Below are positions 63,217 to 64,000 of a stretch of 64,000 nt of DNA, one piece after another. The notes under the pieces are model-generated. The model was not told where the DNA came from, did not search any database, and worked only from the letters and a program-made list of their open reading frames with translations. The stretch is from CALOCN01 sp942491735. GTDB lineage: Bacteria; Eisenbacteria; RBG-16-71-46; JABDJR01. The stretch covers positions 1 to 64,000 of the forward strand of contig CALOCN010000013.1 in NCBI GenBank assembly GCA_942491735.1. Direction: 5' to 3'. The position numbers and the translations under genes are program-made. How positions within the stretch are numbered: the first letter of the stretch is position 1; every line of letters starts with the position of its first letter.

Positions 63217-64000
63217 ATGACCTTCCTCGCCCTCCTCCTTGGGCTGCTCGTCTACTTTGTCGTTCGGGTCGGCATTGGCGGGTTCTTCACTGTCCGTCCG
63301 GACGAACGGGCCGTGAAGACCAGCTTTGGCCGTGCTGAACGACTGGGCGGGCCGCCGGTCGACGACCCTAGCCTCAACGAGGACGAACAGGAGCGCTATC
63401 GCCATCCCCAGGTGCGGGTCATTCCTCCCGGCGGCCCCTACCTCAAGATGCCTTGGCAGAAGGTCTACAAGGTCTCGGTGGCCACCCAGGCGGTGGATAT
63501 CGCCTGGGATCCGACCAAGAGTCAGGAGACGATCGAGGCGGTGACCAAGGACAACCTCACCACCGGCGTCAACGGTCAGATCCGCTATCGGATCAGCGAG
63601 AGCCACCTCTACCCCTACCTTTTCGGGGTGGCGAGTCCTCTTGAGCACGTCATGGGATATTTCGTTTCCGTGCTGCGGGAGCGGATCGCCAACTTCGTCG
63701 ACCCGAAGGGGGCACGGCTGGTGGTCGGTGATGAACTGGAAGAGGGAAGTGAAACCGCGGTTGAGCTCTCCGAGGGTGTATCGATCAACGACCTTCGCAA
63801 GAACCTCCCGCTCCTCAACGACTACATGGAGCAGCACTGCCAATCGACATCGAGTCGTTACGGCATTGAACTCGATGCAGCTCTGATTACGGAAATCGAT
63901 CCTCCTCCCGAGGTGGACCATGCCCTCTCGGCGATCAATTCGACGCGCAACCAGGTGGCGGCGGACATCTCGACCGCGCGTGCCGATGCCGAGCAGCAGA
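63217..64000 (+). CDS. SPFH/Band 7 domain protein (C-terminus off window)
   Basis: 261 residues visible. AGGGAG precedes ATG. One N-terminal membrane helix (TFLALLLGLLVYFVVRVGIG) is followed by an SPFH domain: FFTVRPDERAVKTSFGRAER, GGPYLKMPWQKVYKVSVATQ and NLTTGVNGQIRYRISESHLY. The region at the right edge (NQVAADISTARADAEQQ) begins the coiled coil that drives oligomer formation. Resembles HflK/stomatin-type scaffolds; the insertion DDPSLNEDEQERYRHP in the N-terminal part is unusual. The gene is cut by the window edge. Confidence 0.88.
   Translation, partial: MTFLALLLGLLVYFVVRVGIGGFFTVRPDERAVKTSFGRAERLGGPPVDDPSLNEDEQERYRHPQVRVIPPGGPYLKMPWQKVYKVSVATQAVDIAWDPTKSQETIEAVTKDNLTTGVNGQIRYRISESHLYPYLFGVASPLEHVMGYFVSVLRERIANFVDPKGARLVVGDELEEGSETAVELSEGVSINDLRKNLPLLNDYMEQHCQSTSSRYGIELDAALITEIDPPPEVDHALSAINSTRNQVAADISTARADAEQQ

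Overview
The window is GC-rich, densely packed bacterial DNA from a Gram-negative. It encodes many lipoproteins with clear lipoboxes, a candidate outer-membrane beta-barrel and periplasmic enzymes. Six secreted proteins end in a FlgD-Ig-like C-terminal domain, and there are DUF4397 repeats, a zinc-ribbon Ser/Thr kinase beside an ECF sigma factor, and a sigma-54 activator with a helical-repeat sensor. This combination suggests an uncultured FCB-type lineage (Krumholzibacteriota or Eisenbacteria-like, probably aquatic). That placement is inference; no rRNA, tRNA, CRISPR array, insertion sequence or phage gene was seen.

Layout. 1-2.6 kb: a sigma-54 activator running off the left edge, translationally coupled to a tiny exported peptide. 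2.9-5.1 kb: a membrane protein and an L,D-transpeptidase. 5.2-10.4 kb: one giant DUF4397-repeat lipoprotein on the minus strand, interrupted by a single-base frameshift. 10.7-22.1 kb: mixed functions (beta-propeller protein, PrsW protease, exported methyltransferase, GH5 enzyme, esterase, Rieske oxygenase, SLC12-type transporter, TetR-hydrolase operon). 22.3-30.4 kb: secreted proteins, an exported hydrolase and a class II photolyase. 30.6-34.5 kb: a small membrane protein and a minus-strand cassette of zinc-finger HTH protein, ECF sigma factor and membrane Ser/Thr kinase.

34.7-56.2 kb is a beta-1,3-glucan (laminarin-like) utilisation region. The plus operon (34.7-42.8 kb) encodes a glucan-binding-type lipoprotein, ROK repressor, GH16 lipoprotein and most of an Opp/Dpp-type ABC importer. 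A convergent minus operon (48.3-42.8 kb) supplies the second ABC ATPase, a GH1 beta-glucosidase and an unusual glycosidase fused to a putative outer-membrane beta-barrel. The two promoters share the same palindromic operator in the same geometry, so the ROK protein probably controls both. A second minus operon (56.2-50.0 kb) carries GH17, a GH149/GH94-like phosphorylase candidate (frameshifted) and a secreted GH16. No SusC/SusD pair is present; the barrel fusion may take part of that role.

56.4-64 kb: a multicopper oxidase with unusual extra domains, an IPTL-CTERM-type protein, a selenoprotein (in-frame TGA in a UxxC redox motif followed by a SECIS-like hairpin), an M48 peptidase and the start of an SPFH protein.

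Read-through themes: several genes without a Shine-Dalgarno have a -10-like hexamer exactly 6 nt before the start codon, which suggests leaderless mRNAs; and a TTGTCTA heptamer is clustered upstream of the DUF4397 gene and the photolyase gene.
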